A stretch of DNA of 64,000 bases, from contig QXEO01000549.1 in NCBI GenBank assembly GCA_007115705.1, positions 3,548,769 through 3,612,768 on the forward strand. Direction: 5' to 3'. Each line of letters opens with the position of its first letter. Position 1 is the stretch's first letter. The position numbers and the translations under genes were made by a program. The DNA comes from Dactylis glomerata. Its lineage: Eukaryota > Streptophyta > Magnoliopsida > Poales > Poaceae. This document shows positions 9,977-20,749 of the stretch, piece by piece. Under the pieces are notes generated by a model. It ran no database searches. It was not told where the DNA came from and saw nothing but the letters and a program-made list of their open reading frames with translations.

Positions 9977-11648
9977 TGATACGTCTCAAACGTATCTATA
10001 ATTTTTGATGCTCCATGCTTGTTTTTACACCATTTGCCTATTGTTTCGTTACACTTAGTGGCATTTTTATGTATTTTCCGGAACTAACCTATTAACGAAG
10101 TGCCACAGTGCCAGTTTCCTATTTTCTGCTGTTTTTGTGTTTCAGAAGTGATACACAGGAAATATTCTCGGAATTGGACGAAACAAGTTCCTGAAGACTT
10201 ATATCACGGGGAAGCTTCCAGACATCCAAAGAAGAGACGGAGGAGGGCCACGTGGGCCCCACACGCACAGGCGGCGCGGCCAGGCCCCTGGCCGCGCCAC
10301 CCCTGTGTGAGGGGGCCTGGTCCCTCCTCTGACATCGCCCCTTCGCCTATAAAGACCCCCCGACGAGAAAAACCTAAGGACCCGATCAGTTTTCCAGAAT
10401 ACATCGCGATCCGCCGCCGCCGTCGACCCGAAGATCGGGAGGGTCCAGAAGCTCTTCCCGGCACCCTGCCGGAGAGGGGAATCGCCACCGGAGGTCTTCT
10501 TCATCGCCATGCTTGCCTCCGGAGCGATGAGTGAGTAGTCTACCTTGGACTATGGGTCCATAGCAGTAGCTAGATGGTTGTCTTCTCCACCATGTGCTTC
10601 ATGTTTAGATCTCATGAGCTGCCTTACATGATTGAGATCACCGTTATGTAATTCTATGATGTTGGTTTGTTGGGATCCAATGAATATTGGTGTTTATGAT
10701 TAAGTTGCTGTACTGAATTATATCTTTTGTTATCTCTATGTTGTTTATGATCTTGCATGCTCTCCGTTGTTAGTAGCTATCTTGGCCGAGTAGTTGCTAG
10801 TGACTCCAAGAGGGGGTATTTATGCTCGATAGTGGGTTCATGTCTCTATTTCACCTGGGGGAATGACAGAAACCTCTAAGGTGGTAGATGTGCTGTTGCT
10901 ACTAGGGAGAAAACAACATTCATATGCTCAAGGGCATATGCTTTGTTTACATTACACACTTTGCTTAATGCAATTATCTGTTGTTCGCAACTTAATACTT
11001 CTAGGGTGTTCGGATGATATCCCCGGGAGTGGATTATTAGTCATAGATGCAGTTGGATGGCGGTCTATGTATTTTGTTGTAATGCCCAGAGTAAATCTCA
11101 TAGTGATCTTCTTGACATATCACGTTATCTTTATTCTATCAATTGCCCAACTGTAATTTGTTTACCCAGCATGTTATTTTATCTATGGAGAGACACCACT
11201 AGTGAACTGTGGACCCCGGTCCTATTTTAATCATATTGCAATCACCTGTTTACTTTTCCCGCACTGTTTACTTTACTCGCACATTACTACTGTTTTCCAC
11301 TCGATACACTCATAACCTTTGTTTCAAGCAAACCGGTGAGATTGACAACCTCATCGCAAGTTGGGAACAAAGTACTTGGTTGTGTGTGTGCAGGTTCCGC
11401 GTTGCTACTGGCCGAAGACAAGTCAACAAGTATCGTTAACGACGCCCTTGTTGGAGTGTTATTAAGCCAGTCTGCATCACCTTCAGTTGTCACCGTCTCT
11501 CCTCTTCAAGATCGACATTAAACCTTGGTTTCTTAACTGAGGGAAAACTTGCTGCTACACTCATCATACCTTCCTCTTGGGGTTCCCAACGGGCTGGTCA
11601 TTCACCACGCACAAGGACAGTTTGCTCCCACATCAACTTGGAGTAGCA
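9977..11648 (+). repeat. 5' LTR (1672 bp)
   Basis: It begins TGATACGTCTCAAACG and ends GGAGTAGCA. It is the same length as the 3' LTR and by eye differs from it at about 17 positions (about 1 percent). Short open frames inside it are present in both LTR copies and are not genes. A GC-rich segment with CGCCTATAAAGACC near 10345 is a plausible U3 TATA box (TATAAAG). Confidence 0.95.
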
Positions 11649-11658
11649 GCTATTTTTC

Positions 11659-11676
11659 TGGCGCCGTTGCCGGGGA
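11659..11676 (+). other. Primer-binding site for tRNA-Asp
   Basis: TGGCGCCGTTGCCGGGGA starts ten bases after the 5' LTR. It is the reverse complement of the 3' end of plant tRNA-Asp including CCA. The spacing and primer are typical of Athila-type Gypsy elements. Confidence 0.88.
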
Positions 11677-11844
11677 GGAGAGAAGACTTCTGCGAGGGGA
11701 GTTCTTCGCACACACATTCTTTACTTTGTTATTTGTTTTGCTTTACTTTATTTTATTTTACCTGCACTGCTTTATATCAAAAACCCAAAAAAAAATTAGA
11801 ATCCTTGGTAGCTGTTTTTACTTGTTTACTTTTGTTTTGCTGAA

Positions 11845-12898
11845 ATGGGTACTCCTGAAAACACCAAGTTGTGTGACTTTGCTAGCACGAACAATAGTGA
11901 TTTTATCTGCACTCCTATTGCACCACCTGTTCCTGCTACCACCTTTTATGAGATCAAGCCTGCTTTATTGAACCTTGTTATGAAAGAGCAATTTTCTGGT
12001 GCTAGTACTGAAGATGCTGTAGCTCATCTCAACAATTTTGTTGAGCTATGTGAGATGCAGAAATATAAGGATGTTGATAGTGATATTATTAAGCTCAAGT
12101 TGTTTCCTTTTTCTTTGAGAGGAAAGGCTAAAGATTGGTTGCTGTCTTTGACTAAGAATAGTATTGATTCATGGGCTAAGTGTAAGGATGCTTTTATTGG
12201 TAGATACTATCCTCCTGCTAAGATTATAGCTTTGCGCAGCAATATTATGAAGTTTACTCAGTTTGATAATGAACATGTTGCTCAAGCTTGGGAAAGAATG
12301 AAATCTATGGTAAAGAATTGCCCCACTCATGGACTGACTACTTGGATGATTATCCAAACTTTTTATGCAGGACTGAATTTTTCTTCAAGGAACCTACTTG
12401 ATTCAGCTGCTAGAGGCACTTTTATGTCCCTTACCTTGGGCGCCGCATCAAAGCTACTCGACAACATGATGGTAAATTATTCCGAATGGCACACCGAGAG
12501 AGCTCCACAAGGTAAGAAGGTAAATTCTGTTGAGGAAACCTCTTCCTTAAGTGATAAGATTGATACCATTATGGCTATGCTTGCTAATGATAGGACTCAT
12601 GTTGATCCTAATAATGTTCCTTTGGCCTCTCTGGTAGCCCAAGAAGAGCAAGTTGATGTGAATTTCATTAGAAATAACAATTTTAATAACAATGCTTATA
12701 GGAACAATTTTGCTAGTAACAATTATAGGCCGTATCCTTCTACCAATGGTAATGGTTATGGTAACTCTTATGGTAATTCCTACAACAACACTAGGGCCGC
12801 GCCCTCCGAGCTTGAGGTAATGCTCAAGGACTTCATCGGTAAACAAACTGTTTTTAACAAGTCTGTTGAGGAAAAGTTAGGCAAAATTGATATTCTTG
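11845..12898 (+). pseudogene. gag: gag, 5' part, interrupted by LINE insertion
   Basis: The frame starts at ATG 11845 (MGTPENTKLCDF) and shows the plant retrotransposon Gag pattern: FSGASTEDAVAHLNNFVELC, LKLFPFSLRGKAKDWLLSL, then WAKCKDAFIGRYYPP. A low-complexity Asn-rich stretch follows (NNNFNNNAYRNN). It is cut at 12898, at the end of the first copy of the LINE target duplication; the frame resumes in phase at 19724. The reading frame past 12898 comes from LINE sequence. Gag would form the retrotransposon particle. Confidence 0.9.
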
Positions 12899-12987
12899 AT
12901 TCACGACTTCACAAACAGAGGGCTCCCACCGCACCCCTCTCCTCTCCCACCCCAAACCCTAACCATGGCGTCAAGATCTAGTTTGCA

Positions 12988-14190
12988 ATGGAGGCTCTCT
13001 TGCACTGGGATTTCTCCCCAGGGCTGGCGTTCGCAGATCAGGTGCGTCGACGTTTTGGATCTACGGTGCACTTCTCCTCCTCTCCTTCCTCCAAAGAGTT
13101 CTTCTTGGTGGTTTCTTTCTCTTCGGCCTCGTTTCCTCTCAATGAAGAATCTGTTGGTGTGGTTTTACAATGCTGTTTGGGTGGAGACCGAATTGGTTAT
13201 CGTGTGTTTCAACAAAGTGATCATCGTTTTCGCTTCTCGGTGAATAATAACAAGGTGGGACATTTTGTCTATGGCCTCAAAGATCGCATCTGGCCAGACT
13301 TTGTCTGTCACTTCTCATTATTTCGTGGAGTTCATCCGAATATATCTGGTTTCCGAGGCTATGAATCACAGGATCAAGGTTATACTCGTTGGCGATCTAC
13401 TGAAGAAAATTGGGCTGTTTCTTCTCGGAGTTCTCTTCGTTTTAAGCCACATCTGGAATTTCTTCGAGAAAATGCATTTTCATCTCCGGAAGCTAGGGCT
13501 GAATTATTGAAATTTGATCTGTCTGGTACCCAACAGTTTTTTTCAGACAAGGTCACTCAGGGTGATCTTGATCTGACTGCTTTCAAGGATCAATCTGTTC
13601 AATCTGATAATAATTTGATGAAGTTTGGATCATTTCCTATAATTTCTTCGAGCAAGATTTCTCAGATTGAAGGTGCTTCTTTTGCTAGTGAGAATTTCAA
13701 GATTTCGTATTATGATCGAATCAAATCGGAGATCTTTCCGCAAATTTTGGATCTTAAACATGCTGGATATTCGGATCAAGAGATTGGGAACACGTTAAGG
13801 ATCAAATTTGTCCCGCCCAATGATTATACCCAGAAACGTTTAAATTCATGTGACAATGGTGGTGCTTTTCGACATAAGGCCCATCAGTGTATCTTGGCTG
13901 AATGTGCGGATTGTTCTCGTATGGGCTTCACTTGCTGGGCTTGCAAAAGATCTTCTGGCCTGACTAAGGTTTGGGTTCTGGCAACTTGCAGAAGTTGTAA
14001 CGACAAAGGGCATTCAGCCAAAAATTGTCAAAAACGATCTGATTTGATTCGTCCGAAAATTTCGGTGCAGAAGAGTTTTCCTAGGGAAAATATAGCTGCA
14101 GTTAATAAACAGATTTGGAGAGAGAAAAAACCTAGGGCGGAGATAACTGCATTAGAAGATCTTTTTCCCCTTGCACAAGCTACAGTATAG
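12988..14190 (+). CDS. LINE ORF1a: nucleic-acid-binding protein with CCHC zinc knuckle
   Basis: The frame has 400 codons from MEALLHWDFSPG. The C-terminal part is Cys/His-rich: CDNGG...HKAHQC, CADCSRMGFTCWACKR, then a canonical CX2CX4HX4C knuckle (CRSCNDKGHSAKNC, residues about 334-347). A basic tail follows (RPKISVQKSFPRE, WREKKPRAE). The N-terminal 300 residues resemble nothing I can name. In L1-type elements ORF1 coats the LINE RNA; the knuckle supports that role. The frame is intact, 44 bases upstream of ORF1b. Confidence 0.82.
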   Translation: MEALLHWDFSPGLAFADQVRRRFGSTVHFSSSPSSKEFFLVVSFSSASFPLNEESVGVVLQCCLGGDRIGYRVFQQSDHRFRFSVNNNKVGHFVYGLKDRIWPDFVCHFSLFRGVHPNISGFRGYESQDQGYTRWRSTEENWAVSSRSSLRFKPHLEFLRENAFSSPEARAELLKFDLSGTQQFFSDKVTQGDLDLTAFKDQSVQSDNNLMKFGSFPIISSSKISQIEGASFASENFKISYYDRIKSEIFPQILDLKHAGYSDQEIGNTLRIKFVPPNDYTQKRLNSCDNGGAFRHKAHQCILAECADCSRMGFTCWACKRSSGLTKVWVLATCRSCNDKGHSAKNCQKRSDLIRPKISVQKSFPRENIAAVNKQIWREKKPRAEITALEDLFPLAQATV

Positions 14191-14234
14191 TCCTCTTTCT
14201 GGGCGACTCTCCCTCTGATCAAGGCGGCGGCGCA

Positions 14235-15959
14235 ATGGCGAATTTTCCAGTGAATCCGCTGGCGTTCTTGCCAGAGGGAATGACCATTGATCAAGGTCCA
14301 GCTGATCGTAAGGTTCGTTCTCATCTGGTGGTCCATCCAATCTCTCCTCTTCAGCACGATAATGTAGTCATTGCGGAGCCTAGTCGGTTTATTCCGATTC
14401 AGTTGAGGGAAGATATGAGAGAGGAGATTGCAAATATGATTACTGAGGCTAGGTTTACAGTGACTGCTTTTGATGATCACCCTCTCGGGCTAGGAGTGTT
14501 TACGATGATTGATACGTTAGCTGCTGATGGTGTTGTTGGAACCAACTTTCAGTTAGATGAGGATACTATTGTCACTTTTGTTAAGCATGATCAAGCTAGA
14601 AACATGAGGCTAACCACGTTTGGTAGAGAGATCTGGGTGTTGTTCTTAGGGTTTCCTCTTGATTATCAGACTAGCTACTATGTTAGCAGAGCATGTGATG
14701 ACTTTGGTCTACTGTCTGAATGGTACCAGCCAAGGGCTAACAAGAAATTTGTACTTGTTAAAGTGCAAATTGTGGATCCGAAGTTTGTGCCTAAAAGCCT
14801 TGTTATTCAGCAGCTGGGTGGGCCTAGAAGATCTTGGGGAATTCCTGTTATTATGCTTAGGAGTGCTGATTGGAATGCTCATCATGATCACATTCCACCT
14901 CCTCCTGAAGATCCTGCCCCTGACAATGGAAATCCTCACCCTTTGCATGGTGTTGAAGTTACTGCTGAACAGATCTACCAAAATCAGCTGAATATTTGGC
15001 TACAGCAGCAAGGCTTTCAACCTGGTGCACCACAGAATGGACAACAGAATAACCAACATGCCCCTTTAGTTCAGAACCTGGAAATTATGGTTGATCCTCC
15101 TCTGTTTAATTTTCAAGCTATGCTTGCTGAGCAGGGAGTGCCTTTTTATGCAGGTCTACCGCCACCAGCTTCAAATATCACTGACAGTCCTCTGCAGGCA
15201 TGGACTGATAATATATCTGGATCAGACTCAGAAAATGCTGTGATGACTGGGCAGCAAGATGAAGATTATGAGGTTTCAACTGTTCTCTCTATAAATATGT
15301 CTATGGGTGACTATAGGGCTTTTGACTTGGCCAATGCCTCTCTTCTGGCTAATTTCTCAATTGCTAAGTCTGTGTGGGAGAAGACCTTTTCTCCAAACCT
15401 GGAACTGGACAATGGAAAATTCCTGAACTGTGAATGGCAGATTTCTCCTTCTATGGCTTTTGAACTGGTTGGTGAGGCCTTCTATTTTATGAACAATAAA
15501 AAAGCAAGGGTATGTGCTCCTGCTCAGCACCTCCCTCCTAGTTTGAATATTGCTGCACAGATAGAAGCATTTACAGGGCAGAAGGGTGAAACACCTCTGG
15601 TGACTACCCAAGTCAGAAGGAGTGCAAGGGCAAATAAATATGATGGTTTTAAAATTCATCTAATCTCTGACACAAAGATAGCCAAATCTAAGGTGAAGGC
15701 AAGAGTGGTCCCTGCTGTCAAAAAGACTTTGAAGAAGAAGAAGTCTGGAGGTGAGAATATTGCTCAGATGGCGGGTGAGCACAATATTCCTCCTCCTACT
15801 CCAATTGCTACCCTGCAGTCTATAGGGGTGAATCTTTGTGGAGTACCTCCTGAAGATGTTTCTCCAATGAAGCTTCTTGCTCTGCCTCAGGAGGAGGAAA
15901 CCTCTCCAATGAAGCTGCTTGCTCAGCCTCTGGAGGAAGAAGTCTCTGAAGGCTTCTAA
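14235..15959 (+). CDS. LINE ORF1b: second ORF1-like protein of unknown function
   Basis: The frame has 574 codons from MANFPVNPLAFLPEGM. The first 230 residues form a compact domain (FIPIQLREDMREEIANMI, EIWVLFLGFPLDYQTSYYVSRA, PKSLVIQQLGGPRRSWGIPV) of a kind I associate with grass-specific domains of unknown function found in transposons. Then come a Gln/Pro-rich linker, a second conserved block and a basic patch (KAKSKVKARVVPAVKKTLKKKKSG is split by few acidic residues). The C-terminus carries two near-copies of SPMKLLAQP. No zinc knuckle or enzyme motif is seen. It ends 10 bases before the ORF2 start. Confidence 0.75.
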   Translation: MANFPVNPLAFLPEGMTIDQGPADRKVRSHLVVHPISPLQHDNVVIAEPSRFIPIQLREDMREEIANMITEARFTVTAFDDHPLGLGVFTMIDTLAADGVVGTNFQLDEDTIVTFVKHDQARNMRLTTFGREIWVLFLGFPLDYQTSYYVSRACDDFGLLSEWYQPRANKKFVLVKVQIVDPKFVPKSLVIQQLGGPRRSWGIPVIMLRSADWNAHHDHIPPPPEDPAPDNGNPHPLHGVEVTAEQIYQNQLNIWLQQQGFQPGAPQNGQQNNQHAPLVQNLEIMVDPPLFNFQAMLAEQGVPFYAGLPPPASNITDSPLQAWTDNISGSDSENAVMTGQQDEDYEVSTVLSINMSMGDYRAFDLANASLLANFSIAKSVWEKTFSPNLELDNGKFLNCEWQISPSMAFELVGEAFYFMNNKKARVCAPAQHLPPSLNIAAQIEAFTGQKGETPLVTTQVRRSARANKYDGFKIHLISDTKIAKSKVKARVVPAVKKTLKKKKSGGENIAQMAGEHNIPPPTPIATLQSIGVNLCGVPPEDVSPMKLLALPQEEETSPMKLLAQPLEEEVSEGF

Positions 15960-15969
15960 GTTATCTCTT

Positions 15970-18900
15970 ATGTCTTCTTTTAAAAAGTGGCTTGTTTTGT
16001 GTTGGAACATTCGTGGTCTTAATGCGAAATCCAAACAGTTAGCTTTATATAATGCTATTACCACTAATGGCTGTTCAGTGGTATGCCTGCAAGAAACTAA
16101 GAAAACTTCTTTTGATCATGCTTTTATTAAGGAATGTTGCCCTAGAGGCTTTGATGATTATGTTTATGTACCTTCTAATGGTGCTTCTGGTGGGCTTATT
16201 ATTATTTGGAAAAGTGTTGTATCCTCTGGAATGGTCATGCATTGTAATACATTTGCAGTGTCGGTTCACTTTTCCTCCACACAATCAGCTCATAATTGGA
16301 CCCTAGTTAATATTTATGGGCCATGTCAGGGAGAGGCTAGAGAGGAATTTGTTGAGTGGCTCTTTGATCTATACATTCCAGATGATGAGGATTGGCTCCT
16401 AGTAGGTGATTTTAATTTTATTAGATCACCTTCTAACAGGAATAAACCAGGGGGAGATGTTAATGACATGTTAACTTTTAATAATTTTATCAGAGAGCAA
16501 CATCTGACTGAACTAGCTATTCAAGGCAGGCAATTCACCTGGAGTAATATGCAAAATGACCCCCTGCTGGAGCAACTTGATTGGTTTTTTACCTCACTAC
16601 ATTGGACTTTGAGCTTCCCAAATACAACTGTTCACCCACAAGGCAAACCAACCTCAGATCACTCTCCTCTGGTGGTTTCAATTCAAACTAATATTCCAGC
16701 CAGTAAAGTGTTCCGATTTGAGAATTATTGGGTAGCCCACCCTGGTTTCCATGATATTGTTTCAGTTAGTTGGAATAAGCCAGTATATAAATCCAATAGT
16801 GCAGCTGTTTTGAATCATAAATTTAAACGGCTTAGATATGACCTGAAGAAATGGAGTAAATCTATATCCAAATTGTCCATATGTATTGAGAATACAAACA
16901 GAGCTCTTTTAGAGTTAGACAATATTGAGGACAGTAGAGGTCTTACAATTCCAGAAACTAACTTCAGAAGAATTCTAAGGAAGCATCTTCTTTGTTTACT
17001 GGAATATCAAAAGCAATATTGGAAGAAAAGATGCACAATTAGATGGACTAAATTTGGTGATGAAAATTCAAAGTTCTTCCAAGCAATGGCCACTGAAAGG
17101 TATCGTAGAAGTTCTATTTCTGCTCTTATAAATGATCAGGGACAGCAGATTTCTGATCATGCAGGGAAAGAAGAAATTATTTATGATTCTTTCAAGGCAA
17201 GATTGGGAACCAAATGCCACCCTATGATGGCCTTTAATTTGGAGGAATTAATCTCCCCTATTGAGGGACTTGGAGAGCTTTCTTCTCCTTTTACTCACTC
17301 TGAAATTGATGAAGTGGTTAGGCATATGCCTCTTGACAAATCCCCTGGACCAGATGGCTTTAATGGGCAGTTTCTGAAAAGTTATTGGAATATAATCAAA
17401 CATGATATTTATAGATTGTGCAATGATTTTTATGAGGGCAAGATGGATTTGGAAAGCATAAATATGGGCTATATTACCTTGATTCCAAAAATTCCAGTAC
17501 CTATTGGAGTGAATGATTACAGGCCTATCACTCTTTTAAACTGCTGTCTGAAACTCATTACAAAAATCCTTGCTAATAGATTGCAGAAAATTGTACTTAA
17601 GATTGTGCACAAGAACCAATATGGTTTTTTGAAAGGAAGATCAATACAGGATTGTCTAGCTTGGGCATTTGAATTTCTGTATCAATGTGAAGCTTCCAAG
17701 AGAGAGATTCTAGTTTTGAAATTAGACTTTGCCAAAGCATTTGATACTATTGATCATGGGGCAATGATTAAAATTATGAGGCAGATGGGGTTTGATGAGA
17801 AGTGGCTCAATTGGATTTCCATTATTTTCCAATCTGGTAAATCTTCAGTACTCCTCAATGGCACCCCTGGCAGACAATTTCATTGTCTAAGAGGGGTTAG
17901 GCAGGGTGATCCATTGTCACCTCTGATCTTTGTGCTTGCTGCTGATTTGCTTCAATCTGCCATCAATAGAGCTTTTAGAGCTGGAATAATTTCCACTCCT
18001 CTTCCTGTACACTCTGATATGGATTACCCCATAATTCAGTATGCTGATGACACCCTTATTATCATGCCTGCCTGTGCTACTCAGCTTGAAGTTATGAAAG
18101 GCTTGCTGGATGATTATGCCACTTCTACTGGTCTGAGAATTAACTATAGCAAATCTATGCTGGTTCCTATTAACCTATCTGCACAAAGAACTCAAAGTCT
18201 GGCACATGGCATTGGATGTATTGCTGGAAAATTACCCTTTACTTATTTGGGCTTGCCACTGGGAACTACTAGACCCACAATTCTGGAACTAATGCCTTTA
18301 GTGGACAGGATTGAGAGGAAGATGTCTGCTTCTTTCATGATGATGGCTTACAGTGGTAGAGTAACTGTGATTAACTCTTTACTCACTTCCATTGCTATGT
18401 TCCCCATGTGCTCCCTGAATATTCCCCCCAAAGTGCTTGAGCATATTGATAAACTAAGAAGGCATTATTTGTGGAATAAGAAAACTGAGGAAGGAGAGAA
18501 ATGCTCCTCTCTAATTGCCTGGGATAGAGTGTGCAGACCTAAAGAGAATGGAGGAATTGGGGTGTTAAACCTCAAAATTCAGAATGAAGCTTTGCTTCTC
18601 AAGTTCTTGCACAAATTCTATAATAAAGAGGATACTCCTTGGGTGACAATTCTCTGGAAGTCTTATTATGAGGGGAAAATTCCACATGCTGTTGATCCCT
18701 GTGGATCTTTCTGGTGGAAAGATGTTATGAAACTATCTCCTATCTTCAGAGGGATCACATCATGTGTCATTGGCAATGGTGATACTGCCTTGTTTTGGAA
18801 AGATGACTGGCTGGACCAAATTATTTCAGAGAAATTCCCTAGAGCATTCTCCTATTGCCTTCATGAGGATATCTCAGTTCAGAAGTTCCTTATTGCTCCC

Positions 18901-19572
18901 ACACTGTCTGATAATTTCAGCTTGCCTCTATCTCCAGAGGCTTTGCAAGAAATTAAGGATTTACAGGATGAGGCAGCTTCCACTGTTCTGTCCCCTGCTA
19001 ACAAAGATGCTTGGGTTTATGTGTGGGGTTCTGCTTTGTATACTTCAAGGAGATATTATAAATACTGCTTCAGGGAAATTGTTCCACATGAAGCTTTCAA
19101 ATGGATTTGGAAATCGAAATGCACACCGAGAGTAAAATTCTTCTGTTGGATAGTGTTCTCGGATAGGCTGAACACAAGAGGAATGTTGAAAAGGAGAAAC
19201 TTTAAGCTGAATTCTGGATATAATTGTGTGTGCTGTGATTCTCCTGTAGAGGAAACCATTGAACATTTATTCTTACGGTGCCCTTTCAGCACTTCATGTT
19301 GGGCAAAGCTGAATATTTTCTGGCAAGCACAAGGCCCATTCCTGGATATTATTGCTGAAAACAGATCTCGTTGGGGCAAACCTTTATTCATGGAAATTTT
19401 CATGCTGGCAGCCTGGAATTTCTGGAAAGTGAGGAATAATAGGGTCTTCAATGGTATTGCACCCGAGCTCGAAGTGTGGAAGGACAAATTCAGAGTTGAT
19501 GCCAAGTTGCTGATTCACAGAACCAAACCAGAATTACACTCCTTTATTTTTAGTATAGCTGATTCTTTGTAA
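15970..19572 (+). CDS. LINE ORF2: endonuclease-reverse transcriptase with C-terminal zf-RVT
   Basis: I start at ATG 15970 (MSSFKKWLVLCWNIRG), just after the ORF1b stop; an in-frame ATG at 15919 would overlap ORF1b. It has 1200 codons without a break. The N-terminal APE-type endonuclease has WNIRGLN, LQETK, GDFN and SDHSPL. The reverse transcriptase spans about residues 440-780, with LDKSPGPDGF, NDYRPITLLN, KLDFAKAFDTI, GVRQGDPLSPLIF and the YADD active site near residue 690. The C-terminal zf-RVT region has WIWKSKCTPRVKFFCW, CVCC and EHLFLRCPFS. It carries out target-primed reverse transcription. All landmarks are intact. Confidence 0.95.
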   Translation: MSSFKKWLVLCWNIRGLNAKSKQLALYNAITTNGCSVVCLQETKKTSFDHAFIKECCPRGFDDYVYVPSNGASGGLIIIWKSVVSSGMVMHCNTFAVSVHFSSTQSAHNWTLVNIYGPCQGEAREEFVEWLFDLYIPDDEDWLLVGDFNFIRSPSNRNKPGGDVNDMLTFNNFIREQHLTELAIQGRQFTWSNMQNDPLLEQLDWFFTSLHWTLSFPNTTVHPQGKPTSDHSPLVVSIQTNIPASKVFRFENYWVAHPGFHDIVSVSWNKPVYKSNSAAVLNHKFKRLRYDLKKWSKSISKLSICIENTNRALLELDNIEDSRGLTIPETNFRRILRKHLLCLLEYQKQYWKKRCTIRWTKFGDENSKFFQAMATERYRRSSISALINDQGQQISDHAGKEEIIYDSFKARLGTKCHPMMAFNLEELISPIEGLGELSSPFTHSEIDEVVRHMPLDKSPGPDGFNGQFLKSYWNIIKHDIYRLCNDFYEGKMDLESINMGYITLIPKIPVPIGVNDYRPITLLNCCLKLITKILANRLQKIVLKIVHKNQYGFLKGRSIQDCLAWAFEFLYQCEASKREILVLKLDFAKAFDTIDHGAMIKIMRQMGFDEKWLNWISIIFQSGKSSVLLNGTPGRQFHCLRGVRQGDPLSPLIFVLAADLLQSAINRAFRAGIISTPLPVHSDMDYPIIQYADDTLIIMPACATQLEVMKGLLDDYATSTGLRINYSKSMLVPINLSAQRTQSLAHGIGCIAGKLPFTYLGLPLGTTRPTILELMPLVDRIERKMSASFMMMAYSGRVTVINSLLTSIAMFPMCSLNIPPKVLEHIDKLRRHYLWNKKTEEGEKCSSLIAWDRVCRPKENGGIGVLNLKIQNEALLLKFLHKFYNKEDTPWVTILWKSYYEGKIPHAVDPCGSFWWKDVMKLSPIFRGITSCVIGNGDTALFWKDDWLDQIISEKFPRAFSYCLHEDISVQKFLIAPTLSDNFSLPLSPEALQEIKDLQDEAASTVLSPANKDAWVYVWGSALYTSRRYYKYCFREIVPHEAFKWIWKSKCTPRVKFFCWIVFSDRLNTRGMLKRRNFKLNSGYNCVCCDSPVEETIEHLFLRCPFSTSCWAKLNIFWQAQGPFLDIIAENRSRWGKPLFMEIFMLAAWNFWKVRNNRVFNGIAPELEVWKDKFRVDAKLLIHRTKPELHSFIFSIADSL

Positions 19573-19723
19573 AGTTGTAAAGTTGTATAGCTCCTTTCTC
19601 ATTTAGGGCTCCCTCTCAAAGGCCTATGTAATCCCCTTGTATTTGATACTCCCTCCCCCCCTTTTTTATTTTAATATATTAAGGCAGTAGGGTCCCTCCC
19701 CTACTGTCATAAAAGCTTCAAAA

Positions 19724-20749
19724 AAAATTGATATTCTTGCTTCTAAAGTTGATAGCCTTGCTCATGATGTTGAACTTCTGAAATTAAAAGTGTTTCCTAA
19801 TGATGTGAATGTGAGCAATGTTGTTGCTGCCGCTAATGCTACCCAAGTTGGAATTGATGAAAATATTAGATTGTTAGCGGAATTGCATGCCAGGTGGGAA
19901 AGAGAAGACGTGATGGCTAGAGAGATGAAGGTATGTACTATTACTACCTCTAATGATGTTGCTCCTACTGATAGCAACCCTCTTACTTTGATTGGTGTAG
20001 AGAAAACTCCCACTCCTTGTGTTTAAAAGCCTAAAACTGCCAAAACTTTTTCTCAAAAGAGTGCTAAAATTTTTCGGAGTGTGGGAGATGATAGCTCTAT
20101 TTCTATTAATGATTTTGATGTTGATGGCTGCAATATATCTGAAGTAATTTTGTTCTTGCAAAAGCTTGCTTTGACTCCCAATGCTAGTTCTTTAAATATT
20201 GCTTTTACTAAGCATATTACCAATGCTCTTATAAAGATTAGGGATGAAAAGTTGAAGCAAAAAGCTTCTGTTCCCAAGAAGTTAGAAGATGGTTGGGAAC
20301 CCATCATTGATATGCATGTTAATGGTTATGATTGCCATGCTTTATGTGATCTAGGTGCTAGTATTTCTATCATGCCTAGAAAGATTTATGACACGCTTGA
20401 TTTACCACCGCTTGAAAAGTATTATTTTGATGTTCCTATTGCTGATGTTGCTAAGAAGAAACCTTTGGGAAGGATTAATGATGTTCTTATTGTGGTTAAC
20501 AATAACCTTGTTCCCGTTGATTTTCTTGTTATGGATGTTGAAAGCCATGCTTCATGTCCTATTATTTTGGGAAGACCCTTTCTTCGAACTGTAGGTGCTA
20601 TCATTGATATGAGGGAAGGCACTATCAAGTATCAATTCCCATTAAAGAAAGGTATGGAACACTTCCCTAGGAAAAGAAAGAAATTACTTTTTGACTCTAT
20701 TCTTAGAGCAAATTATGAGCTTGATGCTTCATCACTTGATATTACTTGA
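19724..20749 (+). pseudogene. gag-pro: gag 3' part and retropepsin-like protease of the Athila-like element
   Basis: The gag frame resumes after the LINE, meets a TAA at 20024-20026 and continues in the same phase to the stop at 20749. The second part contains an aspartic protease with the Athila-type active site CDLGASISIMP, followed by PIILGRPFLRTVGAIIDM, the usual second half of the fold. The protease would cut the Gag polyprotein. The TAA and the LINE make this copy inactive. Nothing resembling reverse transcriptase or integrase follows. Confidence 0.85.

Larger units (their letters stand above)
12899..19723 (+). mobile_element. Full-length L1-type LINE inserted in gag
   Basis: It is flanked by a 16-bp direct repeat (AAAATTGATATTCTTG) at 12883-12898 and 19724-19739 and ends in a short A-run after CATAAAAGCTTC. 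It holds three long frames in order with no breaks: ORF1a, ORF1b and ORF2. Removing the LINE and one repeat copy restores the gag frame in phase, so this is the youngest insertion in the stack. The 5' end lies just before a pyrimidine-rich leader; whether the first 20 bases are element or filler is uncertain. Confidence 0.93.

Noticed and set aside
10100..11521. Open frames in the LTRs (for example 144 codons at 10100) as genes
   Set aside because: They recur in both LTR copies at the same place, lie in U3/R/U5 and show no known domain.
15970..19572. Reverse transcriptase as part of an integrated virus or of the LTR element
   Set aside because: APE-type endonuclease, YADD, zf-RVT tail, A-run and 16-bp target duplication identify an L1-type LINE.
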